Notes: generated from the sequence alone by a model not told the origin. DNA of 39,142 nucleotides from Candidatus Gastranaerophilales bacterium (GCA_944324225.1 CALUVL010000019.1:1-39142), one strand, 5' to 3'; positions 30,976 through 38,517 are shown, counted from the first letter of the stretch. Numbers and translations: made by a program.

Positions 30976-32438
30976 TGACAGACAATTCTATTCTTAAAAA
31001 AGCAAACTCTAAAAAAAGTTTGTCAGAAGAAATTGCGACCCGAAAACGTGCATTAAACTTTTATTCTCTGGCAAACATTCTCCCCGACCCTGATATTGTT
31101 CTCAGAAAACAGGGCAAGGATATTAGGATTTATAAGGAATTGCTTTGCGATCCGCACGTTTTTGCCTGCACTCAATCAAGAAAAGCAGGTGTTTTATCTC
31201 TCGATTGGGAAATTAATCGAGGTTTGGATAAAGATAAAAACGCTGAGGCGATTGAAGAATTACTTAAAAAACTGGATATTCATAAATTAATAAATGATAT
31301 TCTTGATGCAACGCAGTTTGGTTATCAGCCTTTAGAGATTATCTGGAAGAAAACAAAATCAGGACACGTTCTGCCTGAAAAAATTATTGCAAAGCCGCCG
31401 GAATGGTTTTGTTTTGACGATGACAATAATCTAAAATTCAGAACTAAAGAAAATTACTATGGTGAAATTGTTCCGGATAAAAAATTTCTGCTTGCTCAAA
31501 ATAATCCGAGTTACAACAACCCATATGGCGAGAGAACATTATCTCGTGTCTTTTGGTCTGTAACATTCAAAAAAGGCGGGCTGAAGTTTTGGGTAGTATT
31601 TACTGAAAAATACGGAATGCCTCATTTGATAGGCAAACACCCACGAGGTGCATCAAGAGAAGAAACAACCACTCTTGCCGATATGTTAGAGGATATGGTT
31701 CAGGATGCAATCGCTGTTATTCCTGATGATTCTTCTGTTGAAATCCAAGAGGCAAACAAATCTTCATCTGCCGAGATTTATGAAAAACTCATCGACAAAA
31801 TGAATTCCGAAATTTCAAAAGCCATATTAGGACAAACCCTTACAACAGAAATAGGCTCAACAGGAAGTTATGCTGCGGCAAATACGCACATGGCAGTCCG
31901 TCAGGACATTATTGATTCAGACAAAAAACTCGTTGAAAGTGTTATAAACCAACTTATCCGTTGGATTTATGAAATCAATTTCTCAAATGAAGAGATCCCT
32001 GTATTTGAAATGTATGCACCTGAAGAAGTGGATTTGACACTTGCTCAGAGGGATAAAATTTTGTCTGAAACGGGTGTTAAATTTACGAAAGATTATTTTA
32101 TCAAGGCATACGGTCTTGAAGATGAGGATTTTTATATCCGAGAAGATGTTATCCCTGCAACAAATTCTCAGTTTAAGGAATTCAAGGAAAACGAGCCGTC
32201 CGTTCCAGGGCAAGACCAGATAGAAAATCTGCTTGAGTTTATTTCAACAAAGAAATTAAATGAACAGGCTCAACAGATGCTTTCGCCTTTAATTTCACTG
32301 CTTGAGGACTGTGATGACTTCGATGAGGCTTACGAACTTTTAACGGATAAAAACCTGCATTCAAAGAAGTTTGAGCAATCCCTTCAAAAGGCACTTTTCC
32401 TGTGTGAACTGCAAGGGAGGAGTGATGGTCTTGAATAA
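30975..32438 (+). CDS. portal protein (Mu gp29 / DUF935)
   Basis: A 487-residue portal. Key parts: NFYSLANILPDPDIVLRKQG, YKELLCDPHVFACTQSRKAGVLSLDWEI, ATQFGYQPLEIIWKK, FGERTL-like YNNPYGERTLSRVFWSVTFKKGGLKFWVVFTEKYGMPHLIGK, and ISKAILGQTLTTEIGSTGSYAA. This is the typical DUF935 pattern. In Mu it follows the terminase; here it lies after the tail tube on the other strand from terminase, so the head module has been split. Confidence 0.95.
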   Translation: MTDNSILKKANSKKSLSEEIATRKRALNFYSLANILPDPDIVLRKQGKDIRIYKELLCDPHVFACTQSRKAGVLSLDWEINRGLDKDKNAEAIEELLKKLDIHKLINDILDATQFGYQPLEIIWKKTKSGHVLPEKIIAKPPEWFCFDDDNNLKFRTKENYYGEIVPDKKFLLAQNNPSYNNPYGERTLSRVFWSVTFKKGGLKFWVVFTEKYGMPHLIGKHPRGASREETTTLADMLEDMVQDAIAVIPDDSSVEIQEANKSSSAEIYEKLIDKMNSEISKAILGQTLTTEIGSTGSYAAANTHMAVRQDIIDSDKKLVESVINQLIRWIYEINFSNEEIPVFEMYAPEEVDLTLAQRDKILSETGVKFTKDYFIKAYGLEDEDFYIREDVIPATNSQFKEFKENEPSVPGQDQIENLLEFISTKKLNEQAQQMLSPLISLLEDCDDFDEAYELLTDKNLHSKKFEQSLQKALFLCELQGRSDGLE

Positions 32439-33636
32439 GCAATTAACGTTTTTGGATTTATTTTCCGGTATAGGCGGTTTTAGAATCGGACTTGAAAGAG
32501 CCGGTTTTAAAAGTATCGGCTATTGTGATAATGACGAATATGCCAACAAATTATACAAAGCATATTTTAATACTGAAGAGGAGTTATTTTTTGATGACAT
32601 CAGAACAATCAACACAGAAGAATTGCCCGACTTCGACATTCTCTGCGGAGGATTTCCTTGCCAATCTTTCTCAATTGCAGGAAAAAGACGCGGATTTGAA
32701 GACACTAGAGGCACAATGTTTTTTGAAGTCGCACGGATTCTCAAAGACAAAAGACCCCGATATTTTATACTCGAAAACGTTAAAGGCTTACTTAATCACG
32801 ACAGTGGAAAAACTTTCCAAACAATACTTAAAATTCTCACCGACCTTGGGTATCAAGTGCAATGGCAATTACTTAATTCTAAGTTCTTCGGAGTTCCTCA
32901 AAACAGGGAGAGAGTGTACATTGTTGGATGTTATGGAAAAGGATGTGCCGGAAAAATATTTCCTCTCACCCCGGATGGAATCGAAAATATTAGCACGCTC
33001 AATAAACATCCATTAAGTCCCAAGACACCTCAAGGTAACAGAATTTATTTACCGGACGGTTTAAGTTCCTGTCTTACTGCAAATGGCGGCGGACTCGGTG
33101 CTAAAACAGGTTTGTATTTTGTAAACAGGGTACGTTATGACAAATATCGTCCTTCTGATACTGTTCAAACACTTTTGGTTGCAGGAGATACTCCTTTAAT
33201 GCGTGTGAGGAACGGTACTAAAAAAGGTTACGATGAGGCAATCCCAGGAGACGGAATAAATCTTGCTTTCCCTCATTCTAAAACAAGACGTGGAAGAGTT
33301 GGTAAAGGCTGCTCTCAGACTCTTGATACAAACTGCAATATGGGAACTATTGACGGATACAGAATCAGAAGGTTAACTCCGCTTGAGTGCTTAAGACTTC
33401 AAGGGTTTCCTGATGAAATGCTAGAGAAAGCACGTGAAATCGGACTGGCAGATTGTCGTTTATACAAGATGGCAGGCAATGCCGTAACCGTAAATGTTGT
33501 TGAAGCTGTTGCAAGAAAAATCGCGGATTGCGAGCAGAGGGCGGAGGGCTTGGAGAAGTCCAAGACCGCAGACCCGTTTAATGCGAGCAACCAAGCGGCA
33601 GAGGTCGAGAATGGTCGAACTCAAAGGCTTATTTAA
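32425..33636 (+). CDS. DNA (cytosine-5) methyltransferase
   Basis: A 403-residue C5-methyltransferase starting at the ATG at 32425 after GGGAGG, overlapping the portal end by 14 bases. Visible motifs: I LFSGIGGFRIGLERAGF, IV CGGFPCQSFSIAGKRRG (Cys79), VI ENVKGLL, VIII QNRERVYIVG, and IX/X LTPLECLRLQGFP...MAGNAV. It probably protects phage DNA from restriction. No partner endonuclease is present. The last 35 or so residues are encoded by the family F RNA element at 33528 and are unlike a methyltransferase end, which suggests that the element was inserted there. Confidence 0.93.
   Translation: MVLNKQLTFLDLFSGIGGFRIGLERAGFKSIGYCDNDEYANKLYKAYFNTEEELFFDDIRTINTEELPDFDILCGGFPCQSFSIAGKRRGFEDTRGTMFFEVARILKDKRPRYFILENVKGLLNHDSGKTFQTILKILTDLGYQVQWQLLNSKFFGVPQNRERVYIVGCYGKGCAGKIFPLTPDGIENISTLNKHPLSPKTPQGNRIYLPDGLSSCLTANGGGLGAKTGLYFVNRVRYDKYRPSDTVQTLLVAGDTPLMRVRNGTKKGYDEAIPGDGINLAFPHSKTRRGRVGKGCSQTLDTNCNMGTIDGYRIRRLTPLECLRLQGFPDEMLEKAREIGLADCRLYKMAGNAVTVNVVEAVARKIADCEQRAEGLEKSKTADPFNASNQAAEVENGRTQRLI
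33528..33590 (+). ncRNA. intercistronic structured RNA, family F copy 2
   Basis: UUGC pairs with GCAA; inside are GAGCAGA, a long hairpin (GGG/CCC, CGG/CCG and CUUGGA/UCCAAG with a GAAG loop) and GUUUAAUGCGA. The two unpaired blocks are identical to those of copy 1 at 4626. It lies inside the 3' end of the C5-methyltransferase frame and ends 20 bases before the next start codon, the same placement as copy 1. Confidence 0.65.
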
Positions 33637-34369
33637 ACTTGCTCCGGCGGCGGCAATAAAATATTTCAGGCGGAAAGGTCAAACTTTCACTTGGGATTGG
33701 TACGAACTCTGGCAAGATGCTCATAAAAAGACTTTCACAGTCGCTAAAGTTATGCGTGAGGATATTCTAAAAGATATTCGCTCTGCTTTGGATAAAGCCC
33801 TGTCTGAGGGAAAAACATTCAAAGAGTTTCAAAAAGAACTTAAACCAACCCTGCAAAAGAAGGGATGGTGGGGAGAACAGATTATTGTTGATACTCAAGG
33901 CAACGCAGAAAAAGTTCAGCTTGGTTCAATGTACCGATTAAAAACCATCTATGCCGTTAATATGCAGACTTCATATATGACAGGACGGTATAAAACTCAG
34001 ATGGATAATGTGGACAATAGACCGTATTGGGAATACGTTGCTGTCCTTGATAACAGAACAAGACCCGAACACGCACAACTGCATGGATTAATTTACAGAT
34101 ATGATGATCCTTTCTGGGCAAGTTTTTACCCACCGAACGGTTGGAGATGCCGTTGCAGAGTTAACGCTCTTTCAGGTTATAACCTCAAAAAGAAAGATGC
34201 AAAGCCGGGTAATTCCACAGGTACTTTGTCTCAAGAGATGAGATTAGTTTCTAAAAAATCGGGTGAGTATAAGCCCGTTACTGTTTATACAGACCCTCTT
34301 ACCGGTAAAAAGATTGCACCTGATGTCGGGTGGTCTCATAATCCCGCATCGGGTTTAAACGATATTTGA
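33611..34369 (+). CDS. minor head protein (Mu gp30/F-like)
   Basis: A 252-residue protein starting at the ATG at 33611, after GCAGAGG; an upstream in-frame start would lie in the methyltransferase gene. Core: KYFRRKGQTFTWDWYELWQDAHKKTFTVAKV, then the family hallmark DNRTRPEHAQLHGLIYRYDDPFW and PPNGWRCRCRVNAL. It is a head morphogenesis protein attached to the portal. It is shorter than Mu gp30 (about 425), which may lack the C-terminal extension. Confidence 0.88.
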   Translation: MVELKGLFKLAPAAAIKYFRRKGQTFTWDWYELWQDAHKKTFTVAKVMREDILKDIRSALDKALSEGKTFKEFQKELKPTLQKKGWWGEQIIVDTQGNAEKVQLGSMYRLKTIYAVNMQTSYMTGRYKTQMDNVDNRPYWEYVAVLDNRTRPEHAQLHGLIYRYDDPFWASFYPPNGWRCRCRVNALSGYNLKKKDAKPGNSTGTLSQEMRLVSKKSGEYKPVTVYTDPLTGKKIAPDVGWSHNPASGLNDI

Positions 34370-34402
34370 ACGCTATTTGAATAATAATTAAAGGAGTTTT
34401 GA

Positions 34403-35215
34403 ATGACAGTTGATAAAAAAAGTTTATTAAACTGGGTTGGCGGAAAAAGATTACTCCGCAAACGTATTGCACCGTTAGTTCCTACGGATATTCAATCATA
34501 CATTGAACCATTCGGCGGTGCCGGTTGGGTTTTGTTTTATAAAGACCGTTGGGCTGATTTGGAGATATACAACGACCTTGACGGAAGATTGGTTAATCTT
34601 TTCAGGATTGTAAAATACCACCCGAATGCTTTAAAAGAAGAATTGCAGTATCTTTTAGGCTCACGTGAGATGTTCTTCCAATTTTTGAACGGAACTTTTA
34701 TTACAGATATCCAAAAAGCCGCACAGTTTCTGTTTTTAATCACACGTTCATTCGGAGGGCGTGGTGATACTTTCGGAACTGTAAAAAAATCTTCAGGCGG
34801 TGCATCGAAATCCCAACGAAATGTTTTAGAAAAAATTGATGCAATCCACAAACGCCTTGATAAAGTTATGGTTGAAAATCGTGACTTTGAAAAATTGATT
34901 AAACAATACGATTTTGAAGGTGCTTTCTTCTATTGCGATCCGCCGTACACTTCAGGTTGCGGTTATGAAGTAACCTCTACAGCAGACTTTGACCACGAAC
35001 GTTTAAGAGATGTTTTAGGCAGCATCAAAGGGCGTTTTCTGCTCTCATACGATGATTCTCCAAAAGTCCGAGAATTATACAAAGGCTTTGAGATGATTGA
35101 AGTTGAAAGGCAGAACGGAATTAACAATCGTGAGGGTACTAGCAGGGCGAATAAGGTATATAAAGAACTGCTGATTGCTAATTACCCTATAAAAGAATTA
35201 TTTAAAAATGTCTGA
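34403..35215 (+). CDS. DNA adenine methyltransferase (Dam/D12 class)
   Basis: A 270-residue D12-class N6-adenine methyltransferase. Visible: SAM-binding LLNWVGGKRLLRKRI (8-22), YIEPFGGAGWVLF (33-45) and the catalytic DPPY (179-182) in FFYCDPPYTSG. Length matches Dam (278). AAAGGAG before the ATG. It sits between gp30 and gpG and would be expressed with the head genes late in the cycle; a role in protection or in packaging-DNA marking is inferred. Confidence 0.93.
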   Translation: MTVDKKSLLNWVGGKRLLRKRIAPLVPTDIQSYIEPFGGAGWVLFYKDRWADLEIYNDLDGRLVNLFRIVKYHPNALKEELQYLLGSREMFFQFLNGTFITDIQKAAQFLFLITRSFGGRGDTFGTVKKSSGGASKSQRNVLEKIDAIHKRLDKVMVENRDFEKLIKQYDFEGAFFYCDPPYTSGCGYEVTSTADFDHERLRDVLGSIKGRFLLSYDDSPKVRELYKGFEMIEVERQNGINNREGTSRANKVYKELLIANYPIKELFKNV

Positions 35216-35666
35216 CTCTATTGAAATAAAAATTGATAACAAAGAAGTCGAATCAAGACTCCTTGATTTGGCTCAAAGAAGTGAAAACCTGCGGCCTTTA
35301 ATGAAAAACATCGCAGGGATTTTCGCATATTCAACAGAAGAAAATTTTAAAAACGAGGGCAGACCTGATAAATGGACTGAACTATCTGAATCAACAATAA
35401 AACAGCGGACTAAAAATAAACAGTGGCCCGGCATGATTTTGCAGGTATCAGGTCAGCTCGCATCCTCTGTTAATACTTATTACGATAACGATTCTGCGGT
35501 TATAGGCTCAAACCTTGAATACGCAGCAATACACCAACTCGGTGGACAGGCAGGGCGGAATAAATCGGTTGAAATCCCTGCACGTCCATACCTGCAACTC
35601 ACCCCTGAAGATTTTGAAGAAATCCTTAGTATGACCGAAAATTTTTTAGGGGGATTAAACCCCTGA
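35208..35666 (+). CDS. virion morphogenesis protein (Mu gpG-like)
   Basis: A 152-residue protein of the Mu gpG family: LMKNIAGIFAYSTEENFKNEGRPDKWTELSESTIKQR, then MILQVSGQLASSVN, SNLEYAAIHQLGGQAGR and IPARPYLQLTPEDFEEI. It acts in neck or tail completion. Overlaps the adenine methyltransferase by 8 bases. Confidence 0.9.
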   Translation: MSDSIEIKIDNKEVESRLLDLAQRSENLRPLMKNIAGIFAYSTEENFKNEGRPDKWTELSESTIKQRTKNKQWPGMILQVSGQLASSVNTYYDNDSAVIGSNLEYAAIHQLGGQAGRNKSVEIPARPYLQLTPEDFEEILSMTENFLGGLNP

Positions 35667-35699
35667 ATAGTTTGTAAGTCAAAGGAAAGGAGAGAGAAA

Positions 35700-36242
35700 A
35701 TGACTACAGTAGAACCCATCAGAAACAAATCTGATATCAAAAAAGTTGAAAAAGTCTTAGCACAACAGAGTCAGAGAGATTTAATGCTTTTTGTCCTCGG
35801 TACAAACTGCGGTTTGAGAATTTCTGATTTGCTGTCATTAAATGTCGGCGATGTAAGAAATAAAACTCATATTCAAATTGTTGAAAAGAAAACAGGGAAG
35901 TTTAAAAAATTTCCGATTAATGACCGCTTAAAACCAATGATTGAGGATTTTGTTAAAGGCAGGCGGAACGCAGAACCTTTGTTTTTATCTCACTGGCGGC
36001 ATCGGCTCGACAGAGTAACTGCATATTATTTAATTCGTGATGCGTGCGAAAAAGCCGGACTTCAAGAAAGAATCGGTACGCATTCAATGCGAAAGACTTT
36101 TGGTTACCACCATTATCAACAATTTAAAGATGTGGTTATCCTGCAAAAAATATTCAATCACTCAAGTCCGCAGATAACTTTAAGATACATTGGCATAGAA
36201 CAAGACCAGATTGACTACAGTTACTCCAACTTTATTTTATAG
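35700..36242 (+). CDS. small tyrosine recombinase 1 (FimB/FimE-sized)
   Basis: A 180-residue tyrosine recombinase with essentially only the catalytic domain. Active-site residues: R40 (GLRISD), K67 region (KKTGKFKKFP), H128xxR131 (HSMRK), H154 (FNHSS) and Y163 (RYIGIE). FimB and FimE are of this size and invert a promoter. It follows gpG by 33 bases with GGAAAGGAG, so it is in the late operon. About two-thirds of its residues match recombinase 2 without gaps. The inverted-repeat pair at 36289/36451 starts 46 bases after its stop and is its probable substrate. Confidence 0.9.
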   Translation: MTTVEPIRNKSDIKKVEKVLAQQSQRDLMLFVLGTNCGLRISDLLSLNVGDVRNKTHIQIVEKKTGKFKKFPINDRLKPMIEDFVKGRRNAEPLFLSHWRHRLDRVTAYYLIRDACEKAGLQERIGTHSMRKTFGYHHYQQFKDVVILQKIFNHSSPQITLRYIGIEQDQIDYSYSNFIL

Positions 36243-36288
36243 TGCAAAACCCTCTCTATCAGAGTCATTGCATTACATTTTATTTGCC

Positions 36289-36476
36289 TTACAATTTAAC
36301 CATTTTGTAAGACATTAAATTAAAAAGTCTCTGAAACTATTATACAATCAATGTTTCCAAAATTTTCAATGTATTTTCTTTTTGTAATGTACCAGTCAAA
36401 AAGTTGTAAAACAATTCCCCGAATGTCTAGTTTTTTCGGCATAAAAAAATTGCCTTACAAAATGGTTAAAATGTAA
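36289..36476. repeat. inverted-repeat-bounded segment 1 (candidate invertible promoter)
   Basis: Left copy 36289-36314 and right copy 36451-36476 are inverted 26-bp repeats with 2 mismatches, sharing TTTAACCATTTTGTAAG. Each copy has inner 7-bp arms (CTTACAA/TTGTAAG) around a 10-bp centre, the layout of a tyrosine recombinase core site. The 136 bases between hold a perfect TATAAT read leftwards with TTGAAA 19 bases upstream. In the given orientation it points away from the HTH gene at 36504; inversion would point it at that gene. Confidence 0.7.
36336..36366 (-). promoter_or_regulatory. promoter-like element inside segment 1
   Basis: Read leftwards: TTGAAA, 19 bases, TATAAT preceded by TTG. 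The spacing is long, but the -10 is perfect. No strong rightward promoter is visible in the segment, so the HTH gene would be off in this orientation. Confidence 0.45.
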
Positions 36477-36503
36477 TCCATTAAACGAATTGAAAGGAAA
36501 AAT

Positions 36504-36791
36504 ATGTACAAGCATCGAGCAACTATGACTGATAGAAGACACCAAATTTTGATCCTGATGGCAAAAGGTTATAAGAATAAACAAATTGCAAGAAAAATGG
36601 GACTGTCTCTTTCAAATACAAGAATGCAAAAATGGCGTTTGTATTGCTTTCTTGGCGAAATTCACACCGCTATTGATGCGATTTATATGGGATTACAAAT
36701 GGGGCTATTACACAAAAATGATTTATGCGAAGCAATAAGAGAGGAGATTTATGACTACGAAAGCGAAAAACAGATGTACAGTTACACTTAA
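36504..36791 (+). CDS. LuxR/GerE-type HTH regulator
   Basis: A 95-residue protein with AAAGGAAA before the ATG. TDRRHQILILMAKGYKNKQIARKMGLSLSNTRMQKWRLYCFLG is close to the LuxR C-terminal HTH pattern (ILxxMAxGxxNKxIAxxxxLSxxTV), followed by AIYMGLQMGLL. There is no receiver domain. It lies directly after the candidate invertible promoter and may be switched by it. Its target is unknown. Confidence 0.75.
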   Translation: MYKHRATMTDRRHQILILMAKGYKNKQIARKMGLSLSNTRMQKWRLYCFLGEIHTAIDAIYMGLQMGLLHKNDLCEAIREEIYDYESEKQMYSYT

Positions 36792-37218
36792 ACAAAAATA
36801 TGTCCATATAGGTACTTACAGACCTACACAAGAGATTTTTTATGAAATACAAAAGGAATTAGAACCTTACAGGATTTTATACAACAAGGTTATAAAATCC
36901 GAGAAAATATATACGGTAATTCTAAAGCAAGAAGATATTAAAATGGGAAGTTATAAAATATCTTCGGAGATGTTTAATCTTCTTATGGAAAAAATAAAAC
37001 CATTCAGATCATTGCAAGAACAATCTAAAAAAGTCAGATGCATTGAAACAGGACAAATATTTGAAAATGTAAGAGCAGCAAGTAATTGGGTTGCTTTTGT
37101 AAGAGAAAACTATTATTGCGATATGAATTTAATTAGACAAGCCTGCAAGGGCAAACAAAAAACCTCCTATGGATATCACTGGGAGTTTGTTGAAAATACA
37201 ATAGAAGTTATTGAATAA
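36751..37218 (+). CDS. NUMOD-like DNA-binding protein with duplicated N-terminal repeat
   Basis: A 155-residue protein overlapping the HTH gene by 41 bases. The C-terminal 55 residues (VRCIETGQIFENVRAASNWV, then ACKGKQKTSYGYHWEFV) match the NUMOD1/IENR-type DNA-binding module usually attached to homing endonucleases. The N-terminal half has two copies of about 42 residues (CTVTLKQKYVHIGTYRPTQEIF and YTVILKQEDIKMGSYKISSEMF). No nuclease motif (GIY-YIG, HNH, LAGLIDADG) is visible, so it may be a DNA-binding partner only. Confidence 0.7.
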   Translation: MTTKAKNRCTVTLKQKYVHIGTYRPTQEIFYEIQKELEPYRILYNKVIKSEKIYTVILKQEDIKMGSYKISSEMFNLLMEKIKPFRSLQEQSKKVRCIETGQIFENVRAASNWVAFVRENYYCDMNLIRQACKGKQKTSYGYHWEFVENTIEVIE

Positions 37219-37401
37219 ATTCAATTGCATATTAAAATTCCAAATTATTATTTTTATCAAATCTTAAATCTTTGCATATTGCGAATAGCATAATTTATGT
37301 TTTTAAATTCCATTTATACCTATATTCAGTAGCGATTCATTGTTTTTTATCACCCTTCATTAACCGGATTTTATCATTTTTAAATTTTGAATAGTGACTT
37401 T

Positions 37402-37407
37402 TATAAT
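37402..37407 (+). promoter_or_regulatory. -10 of the recombinase 2 promoter
   Basis: A perfect TATAAT at 37402-37407 in the A+T-rich gap 37219-37477, with no consensus -35. A near-palindromic GTTTTAAAA pair follows at about 37431-37447 and may be a binding site. Otherwise I see no gene in this gap. Confidence 0.4.
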
Positions 37408-37477
37408 GCTTGTTGTCATTGTTTTAAAATATTTATGGTTTTAAAACGCAAATTTATTTTATAAAAGGAGGATTTAA

Positions 37478-38020
37478 ATGAACATAGTAGAGCCAATTAG
37501 AAAAAAGCAAGATATAGTATCTCTTGAAAATTTTCTTAAAAAGCGAGGTTTACGAGATTTATTGCTTTTTGTTTTGGGTACAAATAGCGGATTAAGGATA
37601 TCTGATATTTTGGCACTGAATGTCGGAGATGTTAAGAATAAAACTCATATAACAATACGAGAAAAGAAAACCGGAAAATTTAAAAAATTTCCGATTAATA
37701 CAAAGCTAAAATCAATAATAGATGAATATACCAAAAATAGAACAAATGACGAACCGTTATTCAAAACAAAGTTTAATAACAGACTGGAGCGGGTAGGCGC
37801 ATATATGATATTAAAAAATGTTTCTCAAAAAGCAGGAATAGAGGAAAATATTGGAACTCATACTTTAAGAAAAACCTTTGGATACCACCATTATAAACAA
37901 TTTAAAGACATAGCTATTTTGCAAAAAATTTTTAATCATTCTAATCCTGAAGTCACATTAAGATACATTGGAATTGAACAGTCCCAAATTGAAGAAAGTT
38001 ACTCAAATTTTATTCTTTGA
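37478..38020 (+). CDS. small tyrosine recombinase 2 (FimB/FimE-sized)
   Basis: A 180-residue paralogue of the protein at 35700, aligned without gaps at about 66% identity by my count, with the same active-site residues (R40, H128xxR131, H154, Y163). AAAGGAGG precedes the ATG. It is followed after 25 bases by a perfect 29-bp inverted repeat pair. Divergence is concentrated in residues 10-25 and 95-125, which may adapt it to a different site. Confidence 0.9.
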   Translation: MNIVEPIRKKQDIVSLENFLKKRGLRDLLLFVLGTNSGLRISDILALNVGDVKNKTHITIREKKTGKFKKFPINTKLKSIIDEYTKNRTNDEPLFKTKFNNRLERVGAYMILKNVSQKAGIEENIGTHTLRKTFGYHHYKQFKDIAILQKIFNHSNPEVTLRYIGIEQSQIEESYSNFIL

Positions 38021-38045
38021 AACTTTAACTTAACATAAATTATTT

Positions 38046-38350
38046 ATAACAAAATTATTATTTAGTTAAGAAAAACGAAATATAACTAATATTATCATGA
38101 ATTACAAAATAAATCACTATTAATTTATTATGTAAAGAATTCGTTACAAAGCTTCAAAAATACTGTTATTGCTTAATTATAGTTGTGTATGTAATTTTTA
38201 AAACATATTTATCTTTTAATAAAAAATCATGCTAATTATGTATATAAAAAAAATAAGTTAAGAAAAATTTTTACTACAAATTTTTATAATCCGAATTGGC
38301 AATAAAATCAGGGGTTCTTCCTTTTCTTAACTAAATAATAATTTTGTTAT
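38046..38350. repeat. inverted-repeat-bounded segment 2 (candidate invertible promoter)
   Basis: Left copy 38046-38074 and right copy 38322-38350 are perfect 29-bp inverted repeats containing TTATTATTTAGTTAAGAAAA. The 247 bases between hold no ORF. Promoter-like pairs are seen on both strands, for instance TTGCTT-17-TAATTT rightwards near 38170-38200 and TTGAAG-17-TACATA leftwards near 38130-38160. A third partial copy (AAGTTAAGAAAAA) lies at about 38256. The gap 38021-38517 holds no other gene than a possible leader peptide. Confidence 0.75.
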
Positions 38351-38392
38351 GAAAAATAAGGAAGTGATGAAGAAATAACTTAAGAAAGCGTG

Positions 38393-38437
38393 ATGAAAAA
38401 GAGTTTATATTCGGGCAGTGAACGAATGAAATTTTAA
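38393..38437 (+). CDS. possible 14-residue leader peptide
   Basis: A short frame MKKSLYSGSERMKF ends at the first bases of a terminator hairpin. The ribosome site is weak (AAGAAAG). The arrangement of short peptide, terminator and structural gene could be an attenuator, but the frame may also be a chance ORF. Confidence 0.3.
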   Translation: MKKSLYSGSERMKF

Positions 38438-38473
38438 AACACCTCTGTGCAACTTTGTTGTAGGGGTGTTTTT
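38436..38473 (+). terminator. intrinsic terminator or attenuator before the surface gene
   Basis: AACACCTCT pairs with AGGGGTGTT (one G-U), with an inner CAAC/GTTG pair, followed by five T. It lies between segment 2 and the surface protein gene, so a transcript from an inverted promoter would have to pass it. Confidence 0.75.
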
Positions 38474-38517
38474 GCTTTTGTGGAGTTATAAAAAAGATAA
38501 AACATGAGGAATAAAGA

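Noticed and set aside
35700..38020. The two tyrosine recombinases as the phage integrase
   Set aside because: Integration is explained by MuA/MuB, and the proteins lack the N-terminal arm-binding and core-binding domains of lambda-type integrases.
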